The notes beneath the pieces are model-generated. The model ran no database searches, was not told where the DNA came from, and saw only the letters and a program-made list of their open reading frames with translations. A DNA stretch of 64,000 bases from an uncultured Butyricicoccus sp. GTDB taxonomy: Bacteria > Bacillota > Clostridia > Oscillospirales > Butyricicoccaceae. Shown piece after piece: positions 54,364-63,235 of this stretch (positions within the stretch are counted from its first letter, which is position 1; each line of letters begins with the position of its first letter). Both the position numbers and the translations under genes were made by a program. The DNA is taken from NCBI RefSeq assembly GCF_944381005.1, contig NZ_CALWJM010000005.1:1-64000 (forward strand), read 5' to 3'.

Positions 54364-55197
54364 ATGGAACACATTACGATAATCCAGGCGATACTGGTCT
54401 TTGTGGTAGCGTTTATCATGGGTATCGACCAGTTCAGCTTCTTGGAATCTTTGTATCAGCCGATTGTTACTTGCCCGATTATCGGTGCAATCCTCGGCAA
54501 CTTTGAACTTGGTATCGTTGTTGGCGGCGCATACCAGCTTATCCAAATCGGTAGTATGCCTATCGGCGGCGCACAGCCCCCCAACGCAATCTTGGGCGGC
54601 ATCATGGCGACTGTATTTGCGGTTTCGCTCAACATGGAAGCGACTGCGGATGGTGTCGGTGCAGCGATGGGTCTTGCAATTCCGTTCGCCGTATTCGGTC
54701 AGTATGCGGTAACCTTGACCTTCACCATCATGTCTGGTATGATGGCAAAGGCTGACAAGTGCGCAGAAAACGCTGATACGGTTGGTATCCGCAACATCAA
54801 CTTTACTGAAATGGCTATCCTGGGCACCCTGTTCGGTCTGCTTGCAGTCGCTGGTCTGTATGGCGGCTCGGCACTGGGCAACACGCTGAAGGATTTGTCC
54901 TATACATATTCTTGGGTTATGGCTGGTCTGGATGCCGCTGGCGGCGCAATGAAGTTCGTCGGCTTCGCAATCCTGATGAAGGTTATGATGTCCAAGGAGA
55001 TGTGGGGCTTCCTGTTGGCAGGCTTCGTAATGGCTCTGCTGTGCAGCGCCAACAGCTCGACCGCTGGCGCAACTCTGATTCTGTGTGCATTCGTCGGCGT
55101 TGCAATCGCAATCTACGACTTCACCATGCATACCAAAATCCGTGAGAGTGCTGGCATGAGCGCAAGCAATATGGGAGGTGACTCTGATGGCATATAA
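54364..55197 (+). CDS. PTS mannose-class IIC
   Basis: A 277-residue polytopic permease subunit. It has FIMGIDQFSFLESLYQPIVTCPIIGAILGN (about 18-47) and GAYQLIQIGSMPIGGAQPPNA (about 55-75), conserved in EIIC of this class. ATG 54364 lies behind GAAAGGAGTACAA. The stop overlaps the IID start by 11 bases, so translation is coupled. With IID it forms the membrane channel. Confidence 0.94.
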   Translation: MEHITIIQAILVFVVAFIMGIDQFSFLESLYQPIVTCPIIGAILGNFELGIVVGGAYQLIQIGSMPIGGAQPPNAILGGIMATVFAVSLNMEATADGVGAAMGLAIPFAVFGQYAVTLTFTIMSGMMAKADKCAENADTVGIRNINFTEMAILGTLFGLLAVAGLYGGSALGNTLKDLSYTYSWVMAGLDAAGGAMKFVGFAILMKVMMSKEMWGFLLAGFVMALLCSANSSTAGATLILCAFVGVAIAIYDFTMHTKIRESAGMSASNMGGDSDGI

Positions 55198-56188
55198 TAT
55201 TCCGGAAAAATATCAAGACCTGACGCCGGCGCCTCAGCTTGATAATGCGACATTGAATAAAATGGTTTGGATGTCCTGCTTCCTGCAAGCATCGTTCAAC
55301 TATGAAAGAATGCAGGCTTGTGGTTGGTTGTGGGCAATCCTTCCCGGCCTGAAGAAGATTCATACCAATAAGGAAGACCTCAAGGCGTCTATGGCGCACA
55401 ACCTGGACTTCCTCAACACCCACCCGTTCCTCGTAACGTTTGTTATGGGCATCGTGCTGTCGCTCGAACAGAATAAGGCCGATACCCAGACCATCCGTTC
55501 GGTACGTATCTCGGCTGCCGGCCCGCTGGGCGGCATCGGTGACGCACTGTTCTGGCTGACCCTGGTTCCGATTACCGCTGGTTTGACCGCAAACATGGCA
55601 ATGGAAGGCCAGATTATCGGTGCAATCCTCTTCCTGTTAATCTTTAACGTATTCCAGTTTGTGATTCGTTGGTGGCTGATGCACTGGTCTTACGGACTGG
55701 GCACCAAGGCAGTTACCATGCTGACCTCCAATGCAAAGGAATTTACCCGTGCTGCAAGCATTCTGGGTGTATTCGTTGTCGGTGGTCTGATTGCAAACTA
55801 TGGTAACACCACGCTGCGTATCTTTGTCGGCAATCCGGCGATTAACTTGCAGGGACTGCTCGACGGCATCCTGCCCAAGCTGCTTCCGCTGCTGATTACA
55901 CTTGGTATCTACGCTCTGATTAAGAAGGGCTGGACACCGGTTAAGTGCATCCTGCTGATTCTGGTTGTTGGTATCGTAGGCTGTGCATTCGGTATCTGGA
56001 CGGGCGATTCCAAGGCAATGGACGCAGAAGGCAATACCATCCCCGGTGGCTACAATCCGCTGGTATCGTGGTATGAATATCCCGCACCGGCTGCTCCGGA
56101 AAAGACCGGTCAGCAGGCATATGATGCTCTGAATCAGGTTGTCATCGACCTCCAGGAATCTGGTGTCGATGTGGCTATGCCGGAGTAA
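55187..56188 (+). CDS. PTS mannose-class IID
   Basis: A 333-residue membrane subunit. QASFNYERMQACGWLWAILPGLKK (about 35-58) and AAGPLGGIGDALFWLTLVPITAGL (about 108-131) are typical. ATG 55187 follows GGGAGGTGACTCTG inside the IIC gene. The C-terminal stretch after about residue 290 is hydrophilic and ends near FPE-like residues. It completes the sugar-translocating part. Confidence 0.94.
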   Translation: MAYNIPEKYQDLTPAPQLDNATLNKMVWMSCFLQASFNYERMQACGWLWAILPGLKKIHTNKEDLKASMAHNLDFLNTHPFLVTFVMGIVLSLEQNKADTQTIRSVRISAAGPLGGIGDALFWLTLVPITAGLTANMAMEGQIIGAILFLLIFNVFQFVIRWWLMHWSYGLGTKAVTMLTSNAKEFTRAASILGVFVVGGLIANYGNTTLRIFVGNPAINLQGLLDGILPKLLPLLITLGIYALIKKGWTPVKCILLILVVGIVGCAFGIWTGDSKAMDAEGNTIPGGYNPLVSWYEYPAPAAPEKTGQQAYDALNQVVIDLQESGVDVAMPE

Positions 56189-56253
56189 TCGTTTCAAAAA
56201 GTAAATGCTGACGGCTGTTTAGCCGCAGGTTTGATTGAAAACATGAGGGGGAA

Positions 56254-56991
56254 ATGACAATCTGTGCATTTCCCCTCTATGTTTTAAAACGGCAGAAATT
56301 AGGTGTTTGTGTGAGTACCTTGACAGCAATGCTCATCTTTATCGCTTTTCTGGCCTGCGTGGCCTTTCAAGCGGTCAAGAATTTTCAATTGCGGAATTTA
56401 AACGTCAGTCTGCGCAAAAAAGATTATGATATGGTGGAGCGTCTGGCAGGCATGGCAACTTCCCGGCGCTTTTTGGGGGACTATACCTGCGACTTATATC
56501 AACTGCGTGCGCGCTATTTGAAAAAAGAAGCGGCACCGTTTGAGGAAATGTTGCAGCACATGGTCGCCGCACCCTATAAAAATTTGGCAGACAAAAAAAG
56601 CTTTTTGGAGCAGTATTACCACTCGTTTCTCATTCAGGGTAAGCGCACTTATGCCGAGTGGCTGCTCGACGGCATTCGCCAAAATCAGGATGCCGTATAC
56701 ATCAAATACAGTGAACAGGCACTTGCCGTCATGCTCGACCACCGAACCGATTTGATTGATGAAATGATTGACGAAATCAACGGCAAGCAGTATTATGGTT
56801 TTGCCCTTGGCGTGATTCTTTTCATGATTGCCAAGCAGTATGAGGCTTTGGGAAATGGTGAAAAGGCGGCTCTGTACTATCAGAATGCACAGGTGTGCTT
56901 TCATCCGCAGGCAGTGTATGTGCCGCTCCTTCAGAGTAAACTCAAACAGATGGAGGACGCGGGACTACTGAATAAAGAAGCTCATGCTTGA
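56254..56991 (+). CDS. Uncharacterised membrane-anchored helical protein in the PTS operon
   Basis: A 245-residue frame. The start is unclear: ATG 56254 has a poor gap after GAGGGGG, while GTG 56311 has AGGTG seven bases upstream and gives 226 residues. One N-terminal membrane helix (LTAMLIFIAFLACVAFQAV) precedes about 200 residues of helical, TPR-like character (KDYDMVERLAG, QYEALGNGEKAALYYQNA). No family recognised. It lies between IID and IIA, so it is probably co-transcribed and may act at the membrane near the permease. This is inference. Confidence 0.75.
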   Translation: MTICAFPLYVLKRQKLGVCVSTLTAMLIFIAFLACVAFQAVKNFQLRNLNVSLRKKDYDMVERLAGMATSRRFLGDYTCDLYQLRARYLKKEAAPFEEMLQHMVAAPYKNLADKKSFLEQYYHSFLIQGKRTYAEWLLDGIRQNQDAVYIKYSEQALAVMLDHRTDLIDEMIDEINGKQYYGFALGVILFMIAKQYEALGNGEKAALYYQNAQVCFHPQAVYVPLLQSKLKQMEDAGLLNKEAHA

Positions 56992-57031
56992 ACAGAGCAG
57001 GGCATAAAATGAAAGATTGGAGAAAAAGAAA

Positions 57032-57460
57032 ATGATTGGATTATTGGTTACAGGACATGCAAACTTTGCCTCTGGCATCACCAGCTCGGTTAACCTCATT
57101 GCAGGCGAGCAGGAAGCATATCGTTATGTTGATTTCCTTCCGACATACAGCTTGGAAGACCTGTCCCGCGAACTGGGCAAGGCAATGGATGAACTCAAGG
57201 ACTGCGAAAGCATTCTGGTCTTTGCCGACCTCGTAGGCGGTACCCCGTTCCGCACAGCGGTTGAAGTGGGCTATCCCCGCGGCAATGTCACGGTTATCGG
57301 CGGCAGCAACCTGCCCATGCTGCTGGAAGTAGCAATGGCGCGCAAGTTTGAGGAAGATGTGGAAGAACTGACCAAGACCGCACTGGAAACCGGCAAAGAG
57401 CAGGTTCTCAAGTATGAGTTCGAGGCCGTAGAGCAGGAAATTTCCGACGACGGAATCTAA
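57032..57460 (+). CDS. PTS mannose-class IIA
   Basis: A 142-residue cytoplasmic protein. GLLVTGHANFASGITSS (about residues 3-19) contains the phospho-His (near residue 9), and FADLVGGTPFRTAV (about 67) is conserved in the fold. ATG 57032 lies behind TTGGAGAAAAAGAAA. It receives phosphate from HPr and hands it to IIB. Being encoded apart from IIB, with one unknown gene between, is a little unusual. Confidence 0.93.
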   Translation: MIGLLVTGHANFASGITSSVNLIAGEQEAYRYVDFLPTYSLEDLSRELGKAMDELKDCESILVFADLVGGTPFRTAVEVGYPRGNVTVIGGSNLPMLLEVAMARKFEEDVEELTKTALETGKEQVLKYEFEAVEQEISDDGI

Positions 57461-57524
57461 AAAGACGCTTCATACACAAATCGGTGGTGGGCAGTCATGC
57501 CCACCACATAAAAAAGGAGAAACA

Positions 57525-58709
57525 ATGATGAAGACTGTATTTGGAATTGGCGAAGACAAGATGAAGGAAACCTCGTCGGTGTTTACACTGTCCGAGATTT
57601 ATCAGCAGCCGGCAACTTGGGAAAAGACCTGCCGCCAGATTGCAGAACACAAGGATGAACTGAAAAAGTTCATTGACCAGGTTATCACCTGCGATGATTT
57701 TGATGTTGTTCTGACCGGTGCAGGCACCAGTGAGTTTGTCGGAAACGCACTGTTCCCCCATCTGACCCGCCTGCTCAATCATAAAGTAAAGTCTTACGGT
57801 ACGACCGATATCGTGGCAACCCCCGAAGCATATCTGTCGCGCACCAAGCCCACTTTGCTTATCAGCTTCGGCCGTTCGGGCAACTCGCCGGAGTCGGTCG
57901 GCGCGATTGATGCAGCAGAGGCTGTTTGCGACCATGTATACCATCTGTTCGTAACCTGCAACAAGGATGGCGCACTGTCCAAGCGTGCAGCAACCACCGA
58001 TAACTGCTACGCTATCAATCTGACCGACGAGACACATGACCAGAGCTTTGCCATGACCTCCAGCTTCTCGAACATGTATCTGGCAACCTATCTGTGCTTC
58101 CATCTGGACGAGCTGGACGCTGTGACCGCACAGGTCAAGGCCATCATGGAGGCTGGTCAGAACTTCCTGGACAAGCAGTATGATGCTGTACAGAAGATTG
58201 TCAACGAATACGACTTTAATCGCATTGTTTATCTGGGCAGCAACACCCTCAAGGGCACTTCTCAGGAATCCGCCCTCAAGATGCTGGAGCTGAGCGCAGG
58301 CCGCGTGGTTACCATGTATGACACTCCGCTGGGCTTCCGTCATGGCCCCAAGTCCATCATCAACGACGATACCATTACCGTGGTTTATCTGAGCGATGAC
58401 GCTTATACCAGACAGTATGAAGTTGACCTGATTAAGGAAATGAGCGGACAGCGCAAGGGCAATAAGATTGTTGCAGTTATGTCCAAGGCAGATGACGCAG
58501 TATCGGCGCTGGTTGACTATACGATTGTATATGGTCTGGACGGCAACTTTGAAAACGTGCTGCTCGGTCTGGATTACATCCTGTTCGCACAGACACTGGC
58601 CGTGCTCAAGTCGCTGGCACTGGGCATCACGCCGGACAATCCGTGCCCGACTGGTGAAGTCAATCGCGTGGTAAAGGGTGTTACCCTGTATCCGTATACC
58701 CGCGCATAA
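57525..58709 (+). CDS. agaS: AgaS-type SIS-domain sugar isomerase/deaminase
   Basis: A 394-residue protein with two SIS domains. DVVLTGAGTSEFVGN (about 63-77) and LLISFGRSGNSPESVG (about 111-126) are the first domain's phosphosugar sites, and LKMLELSAGRVVTMYDTPLGFRHGPKSII (about 256-284) lies in the second. AgaS converts galactosamine-6-phosphate to tagatose-6-phosphate with release of ammonia. ATG 57525 follows AAGGAGAAACA. It is downstream of the PTS genes and in the same operon. Confidence 0.92.
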   Translation: MMKTVFGIGEDKMKETSSVFTLSEIYQQPATWEKTCRQIAEHKDELKKFIDQVITCDDFDVVLTGAGTSEFVGNALFPHLTRLLNHKVKSYGTTDIVATPEAYLSRTKPTLLISFGRSGNSPESVGAIDAAEAVCDHVYHLFVTCNKDGALSKRAATTDNCYAINLTDETHDQSFAMTSSFSNMYLATYLCFHLDELDAVTAQVKAIMEAGQNFLDKQYDAVQKIVNEYDFNRIVYLGSNTLKGTSQESALKMLELSAGRVVTMYDTPLGFRHGPKSIINDDTITVVYLSDDAYTRQYEVDLIKEMSGQRKGNKIVAVMSKADDAVSALVDYTIVYGLDGNFENVLLGLDYILFAQTLAVLKSLALGITPDNPCPTGEVNRVVKGVTLYPYTRA

Positions 58710-58724
58710 GAGCAAAAGAAAAAA

Positions 58725-58758
58725 TCTGGTCTGCCCGATAGGTTGGGCAGACCAGATT
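58725..58758 (-). terminator. Hairpin after agaS, terminator for the minus strand
   Basis: AATCTGGTCTGCCC pairs with GGGCAGACCAGATT around eight bases. The T-rich tract (TTTTTTCTTTT) follows only when read on the minus strand, so it fits the transcript of the AraC gene that runs antisense through yajC. It may also slow plus-strand transcription. Confidence 0.75.
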
Positions 58759-58839
58759 GGGTGACTGGGTGCAGCCGGTGAGCGTCCGCTCAAAGGTTGC
58801 ACCAAGTTGCATATTCTCAGCAAAAGGAGCAAAGAAAGC

Positions 58840-59118
58840 ATGAATTGGGAAGTTATCCTGTGGGCTTGCGGTACGGTTGGTGTACTGTTTGTTGTCTGTG
58901 CACTGATTGTGTGGATTTTGTCCGCGCGCAACATGAAGCACAGCCGGGAAGCAATGGCAGCATTGCAGCAGGGCATTAAAATCGGGGCAAAAGTGCTGTT
59001 TGCCGGAGGGATTTACGGAAAAATCGTCAAAATCAAGGACGACTTGATTGATGTAGAAGTCAGCAAGGGCACCGTTATTCAGATTTCGCGTTATAGTATT
59101 CAGTCTGTGTTGGAATAA
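58840..59118 (+). CDS. yajC: YajC-type Sec translocase accessory protein
   Basis: A 92-residue protein with one membrane helix (about 5-28) and a cytoplasmic part with GIKIGAKVLFAGGIYGKIVKIKDDLIDVEVSKGTVIQISRYSI (about 48-90), the YajC signature. YajC assists SecDF. The start is ATG 58840 behind AAAAGGAGCAAAGAAAGC. It is unusual that it lies inside a sugar-utilisation locus. Its last 44 bases overlap the AraC gene on the other strand. Confidence 0.9.
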   Translation: MNWEVILWACGTVGVLFVVCALIVWILSARNMKHSREAMAALQQGIKIGAKVLFAGGIYGKIVKIKDDLIDVEVSKGTVIQISRYSIQSVLE

Positions 59119-60295
59119 ATGTTTCAGATTTTTTCATCTCACAAACCTGCTTGGCGTATTCGCTGGGCGAGATGTTAAAATATTTTTTAAATAATCTTGA
59201 AAAATAATGAATGGAACTGAATCCGAGCAGATAGGCGATTTCGCTGATGGTGTGCCGATTTTCCTGAATCAGCTCTTTGCTTTTTTGCAGTTTGATGTTG
59301 ATAAGGTAATTTTTTGGAGAGGTGTGCAGATGCGCCCGGAACAGCGTTTGCAGCGACGAGCGCGAGACAAAAAACTTGTGGCAGATTTCTTCCACGGTCA
59401 TCGGTTCGGCCACTTTCTTATTCATGTAGGATAAGATTTGTTGGAGCAGGTCATTTTGAAAGGTTTGCTGGGTGCTGGGCGCATGATGCAGATGTAATTT
59501 GGAGTCATTGAGCTGTATTAAGTGGATGATGATTTCTTGCAGATAACACAGCATCAACGTTTGCGTGTAATAGGAATTGCACGAACCTTGCACCATCAGC
59601 TTTTCCAGCGCGCTTTGCAGCACTTCGGTGCAGCAGAAGATTTGTCCAAGAAAGTACATTTGCTCGGCGTTTCCCATATCAAACAGAACGGTCAAGTACC
59701 GGCAGGCATCTTCGCTGATGAGCTGGCGCGGGTAAGGCTGATGGGGGCCGCATATCATGAGTTCCTGCGGCGCAAGTAGATAGTTGGTGCCGCCAAGATT
59801 CACGGTCAAAGTTCCATCAATCACATAGAACAGTTCATAGTAATCATGTACCGTGCTGTGAAAATGATAATGGGTCACTTGTGTGACGTAGCAGTCAAAA
59901 ATCTCCAGCACGTTGAACGGAGAGAAAAACGGCTGATACAGATAGGGAACCGAAAGTTTGGCGATTGTGGGCTGAATATTGGGCGCAATCAGGTTATAAA
60001 CAATTTCGTCGGAATGGACGATAAGGTTAAAATAAGTATTGGGATTTAGTTTCACATAATGGTGAATGGGAAAGGTTTTCAGTTCTTCTAGGTGTGTGGA
60101 AGTGCCCACCAGAATGGATGCAACCCCTTGGGTCAGTTCGATATGAATCTCACGGGGAAAAAGAAACAACTGGTCAACCGATTTGGTATGTACCATTTGA
60201 TGGCGAGAGACAATGCTGTTTGGCTCAGCGCTCATAGACTGGTCATAGAACGAGCCGAAAACCCGAAAATTATTGCCGGATATCTTGTGAATCAT
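59075..60295 (-). CDS. AraC-family transcriptional regulator
   Basis: A 406-residue regulator. A cupin-like sugar-binding domain (about 165-250, including VTHYHFHSTVHDYYELFYVIDG) and a double helix-turn-helix at the C-terminus (about 300-390, with ISEIAYLLGFSSIHYFSRLFKKYFNISPSEYAKQVC) are clear. The first 150 residues are an added N-terminal domain. The start is ATG 60295 behind GGGAGATTTTGAT. A 21-residue tail after the HTH overlaps yajC. It most likely controls the amino-sugar genes on either side. Confidence 0.92.
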   Translation of the reverse strand: MIHKISGNNFRVFGSFYDQSMSAEPNSIVSRHQMVHTKSVDQLFLFPREIHIELTQGVASILVGTSTHLEELKTFPIHHYVKLNPNTYFNLIVHSDEIVYNLIAPNIQPTIAKLSVPYLYQPFFSPFNVLEIFDCYVTQVTHYHFHSTVHDYYELFYVIDGTLTVNLGGTNYLLAPQELMICGPHQPYPRQLISEDACRYLTVLFDMGNAEQMYFLGQIFCCTEVLQSALEKLMVQGSCNSYYTQTLMLCYLQEIIIHLIQLNDSKLHLHHAPSTQQTFQNDLLQQILSYMNKKVAEPMTVEEICHKFFVSRSSLQTLFRAHLHTSPKNYLINIKLQKSKELIQENRHTISEIAYLLGFSSIHYFSRLFKKYFNISPSEYAKQVCEMKKSETFIPTQTEYYNAKSE

Positions 60296-60354
60296 ATCAA
60301 AATCTCCCTGTGTCGTCTGTGTGCATGTTTTTTCGATGCATAAACTTGGTTTAT

Positions 60355-60383
60355 ATTGTACTGTATTGGCAGATAAAATGCAA
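60355..60383 (-). promoter_or_regulatory. Promoter of the AraC gene
   Basis: On the minus strand, TTGCAT (60383-60378) and TACAAT (60360-60355), 17-base spacing. Confidence 0.75.
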
Positions 60384-60472
60384 GTAAAAACATCATGTGC
60401 AAGAGCTGAACCAAAAATAAAACGGCTCAAGTGCAAAAGAAATGTAAAAGCAATTTTAGGAGGTCAACCAAA

Positions 60473-61621
60473 ATGATTCTTCAAAGTAAAAAAGTATGGA
60501 TGGCAGACCGTTTTGTTCCAGCGCAGATTGAGACAGAGGACGGTAAAATCTCCAATATTTACCCCTACGGAACCAAAAAAGCCGATGAAGATTACGGCGA
60601 AAACTGGATTTTGCCCGGCTTTATTGATGTGCACTGTCATGGCGCATTCGGCTTTGATACAAACGACGCTGAGCCGGAAGGCCTGCGCAACTGGCTGCGC
60701 AACATTGTAAAGGAAGGCGTTACCAGCCTGCTGCCCACCACCATCACCCAAAGTGAAACCGTTTTGACCAACGCGCTCAACAATGTGGCACAGGTTGTCG
60801 AAGAAGGTTACACCGGTGCCGAAGTATTGGGCGTACACTTTGAAGGCCCGTTCCTGGATATGGTATACAAGGGTGCACAGCCTGAACAGTTTATTGCAAA
60901 GCCGTCGGTCGAGCAGTTCAAGAAGTATCAGGAAGCGGCAAACGGCCTGATTAAGTATATCACAATGGCAACCGAAACCGATGAAGATTTTGAGCTGACA
61001 CGCTACTGCGCAGAACATGGTGTTGTAGTGAGCATCGGTCACTCGGCTGCAACCTTTGAACAGGCAGTCATGGCTTGCGCATACGGTGCGCGCTCGATGA
61101 CCCATGTTTACAACGGCATGTCGCCGTTTAATCACCGCCAAAATGGTTTGGTAGGTGCTGCTTACAACATCAAGAGCATGTATGGCGAAATCATCTGCGA
61201 CGGCAACCACTCTACACCGGCTGCACTTCATCAGTTCTTTGAGCAGAAAGGCCCGCATTACGGCATGATGGTCACCGATGCACTGATGGCGAAGGGTTCG
61301 CCAGTCGGCTCCAAGTTCCTGTTTGGCGGCAATGAAATTGAGATTTACCCGGACGGTAGTGCGCACTTGACTTCTACCAAGGGTCTGGCTGGCTCGACGC
61401 TATGCGTCAACAAGGGTCTGCGCCTGCTGATTGAGGAAGCAATGGTGCCGATTGAAACCGCAATCAATTCCTGCACCAAGAATCCGGCAGAATGTCTGCG
61501 CGTTGCCGACCGCAAGGGCGCTATCAAGGTGGGTCTGGATGCCGATTTGGTTGTACTCAATCGGGATTATGAAGTTTTGCAGACCTATTGCGCAGGAAAA
61601 AGCATGTTGGATGGGGAATAA
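60473..61621 (+). CDS. nagA: N-acetylglucosamine/galactosamine-6-phosphate deacetylase
   Basis: A 382-residue amidohydrolase. GFIDVHCHGAFGFDTND (about residues 49-65) starts the metal site, GVHFEGPFLD (about 122) holds the key Glu, and SIGHSAATFEQA (about 188) and YNGMSPFNHRQNGLVG (about 215) complete it. It removes acetate from the amino-sugar phosphate before AgaS acts. The locus suggests GalNAc-6-phosphate (AgaA role), although NagA and AgaA cannot be told apart by sequence alone. ATG 60473 follows TTAGGAGGTCAACCAAA. Stop and next start overlap as TAATG. Confidence 0.93.
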   Translation: MILQSKKVWMADRFVPAQIETEDGKISNIYPYGTKKADEDYGENWILPGFIDVHCHGAFGFDTNDAEPEGLRNWLRNIVKEGVTSLLPTTITQSETVLTNALNNVAQVVEEGYTGAEVLGVHFEGPFLDMVYKGAQPEQFIAKPSVEQFKKYQEAANGLIKYITMATETDEDFELTRYCAEHGVVVSIGHSAATFEQAVMACAYGARSMTHVYNGMSPFNHRQNGLVGAAYNIKSMYGEIICDGNHSTPAALHQFFEQKGPHYGMMVTDALMAKGSPVGSKFLFGGNEIEIYPDGSAHLTSTKGLAGSTLCVNKGLRLLIEEAMVPIETAINSCTKNPAECLRVADRKGAIKVGLDADLVVLNRDYEVLQTYCAGKSMLDGE

Positions 61622-62160
61622 TGAGCAGAAGCAGAAAAAAAACACCGCATGAAACCATTCGCTTGTCGGGACGCAACATCTATACCGACAAGCGAAAGCG
61701 AACCATTTATTATGACTGGCTGACCAAGCAGGGCTATCTGGTTCAAAAACAGCATGAAAACCGCATGTTATTCTTTAAAAATCGCTTTGTTGTGATTTTG
61801 TTTGCGGCCATTCTGTGCGCAGGCACATTTTTGACCTGGATGCAGGCAATCTTAGCTGGCGTTATCACATTGGTGCTGGTCGAGGTCTACTTCCGTCTAT
61901 CTTACCTGAAAAAGATGGAAGTGGTACAGGATGTGGACTTCGAGCGCCGTGTATCGGCACTGAAATACATTATCGACACCAAAAGCCGCGGAAAGGTGAT
62001 GGCACTTGCGGGTTTGTATCTGGCGTTTTCGGTGCTGATTGTGCTCAACGCCTATCTGGAACAGTATTCACTCGGCATCAATGTCTTGAGCGTCGCGCTC
62101 GGAATTTTGGGGCTGTACTGCTGCATCCTGCATTTGGTTGCGCTATCCAAAATGAAGTGA
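61621..62160 (+). CDS. Uncharacterised four-helix membrane protein coupled to nagA
   Basis: A 179-residue protein that starts at ATG 61621, inside TAATG of the deacetylase stop, so its translation is probably coupled. A basic N-terminus (MSRSRKKTPHETIRLSGRN) is followed by membrane helices at about residues 61-78, 80-98, 139-158 and 163-178, separated by a charged loop (about 105-135). No family recognised. A terminator follows. Confidence 0.8.
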   Translation: MSRSRKKTPHETIRLSGRNIYTDKRKRTIYYDWLTKQGYLVQKQHENRMLFFKNRFVVILFAAILCAGTFLTWMQAILAGVITLVLVEVYFRLSYLKKMEVVQDVDFERRVSALKYIIDTKSRGKVMALAGLYLAFSVLIVLNAYLEQYSLGINVLSVALGILGLYCCILHLVALSKMK

Positions 62161-62167
62161 AAAATAG

Positions 62168-62200
62168 AAAAAACCATCGTAACACACGATGGTTTTTTCT
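62168..62200. terminator. Bidirectional terminator
   Basis: AAAACCATCGT pairs with ACGATGGTTTT around AACAC, with T-rich flanks on both strands, between converging genes. Confidence 0.92.
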
Positions 62201-62212
62201 TAAAAGCTGCGT

Positions 62213-63064
62213 TTACGCCTGACCAGCCGAGCCACAAAGGGCAATCTTTTCCTTGACCAGTGCAACAACGTTGGCACGTCCAACCTTGCTGTACTTCTTG
62301 GGGTCGAATACCTTGGGGTCATCGGCAAGATATTGCTTGACACCGTCGCTGAACGCGATACGCAGTTCGGTTGCAAAGTTGACCTTGCAGATACCGCGGC
62401 GAATGGATTCGCGTACCGCTTCGTCGGGCACACCAGATGCACCGTGCAGTACCAGCGGAATGGAAACCAGCTTGCGGATGGCGCTCAGGCGCTCAAAGTC
62501 CAGCTTGGGCGTGCCCGAATACAGACCGTGTGCGGTGCCAATGGCGACGGCCAGCGAGTTGACGCCGGTGCGCTCGACAAACTCTTTTGCCTGCTGCGGG
62601 TCGGTGAACGGGTTGGCGTCGCCGCCGTCGAGGTCGTCTTCCTTGCCGCCAACCTTGCCCAGCTCGGCTTCTACGCTGATGCCGGAGGGTGCACACGCAT
62701 CGGTTACGCGGCGGGTCAGCGCAATGTTATCTTCAAACGGGTCGTGGGAACCGTCAATCATAATCGAAGTGTAGCCGGTGCGCAGCGCCTGCATTGCAAG
62801 TGCGAAGCTGTCGCCGTGGTCTAAGTGCATCGCAACCGGAACGGTTGCGCGTGCGGCTGCAACCTGTGCCATCGCAAGGTAATAATCCAGACCGGCATAT
62901 TTGACCGTAGACGGGGTGGTTTGCAGGATGACCGGTGAACGGCTTTCTTCGGCAGCTTGTACGACCGCCATGACCATTTCCATGTTCTCAACGTTGAAAG
63001 CGCCGACTGCATAGTGTCCAGCCTGTGCGCGTTCCAGCATTTCTTGTGTTGTAACCAGTGGCAT
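62213..63064 (-). CDS. Tagatose-1,6-bisphosphate aldolase, catalytic subunit (KbaY/GatY type)
   Basis: A 283-residue class II aldolase. VAMHLDHGDSF (about residues 77-87) and GTAHGLYSG (about 178) include zinc-binding His residues, and LVLHGASGVPDE (about 204) a third. The fold also fits fructose-bisphosphate aldolase; the neighbour KbaZ-type gene favours tagatose-bisphosphate. It cleaves the substrate to dihydroxyacetone phosphate and glyceraldehyde-3-phosphate. ATG 63064 follows AGAGGTTCTACATT. It is divergent from kbaZ. Confidence 0.88.
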   Translation of the reverse strand: MPLVTTQEMLERAQAGHYAVGAFNVENMEMVMAVVQAAEESRSPVILQTTPSTVKYAGLDYYLAMAQVAAARATVPVAMHLDHGDSFALAMQALRTGYTSIMIDGSHDPFEDNIALTRRVTDACAPSGISVEAELGKVGGKEDDLDGGDANPFTDPQQAKEFVERTGVNSLAVAIGTAHGLYSGTPKLDFERLSAIRKLVSIPLVLHGASGVPDEAVRESIRRGICKVNFATELRIAFSDGVKQYLADDPKVFDPKKYSKVGRANVVALVKEKIALCGSAGQA

Positions 63065-63235
63065 AATGTAGAACCTCTTTTCTGTAAATTTGAAAAGACA
63101 CAAGGTGATTTTCAACATCAATAGTATAACATAAATTATTTGGGCTGTCTGCGCTTTTGCAGCAGTCTGAATGCAAAAAATCCGAACACACGAGACTGCG
63201 GTTTTGTGTGGGGATAAAAATAGGAAGGAGAGGTT

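Noticed and set aside
53863-55131. 422-codon antisense frame over the PTS IIB and IIC genes
   Set aside because: Spans two real genes on the other strand and has shadow-like composition.
57495-58976. 493-codon antisense frame over agaS
   Set aside because: Overlaps a canonical SIS protein completely and has no start signal.
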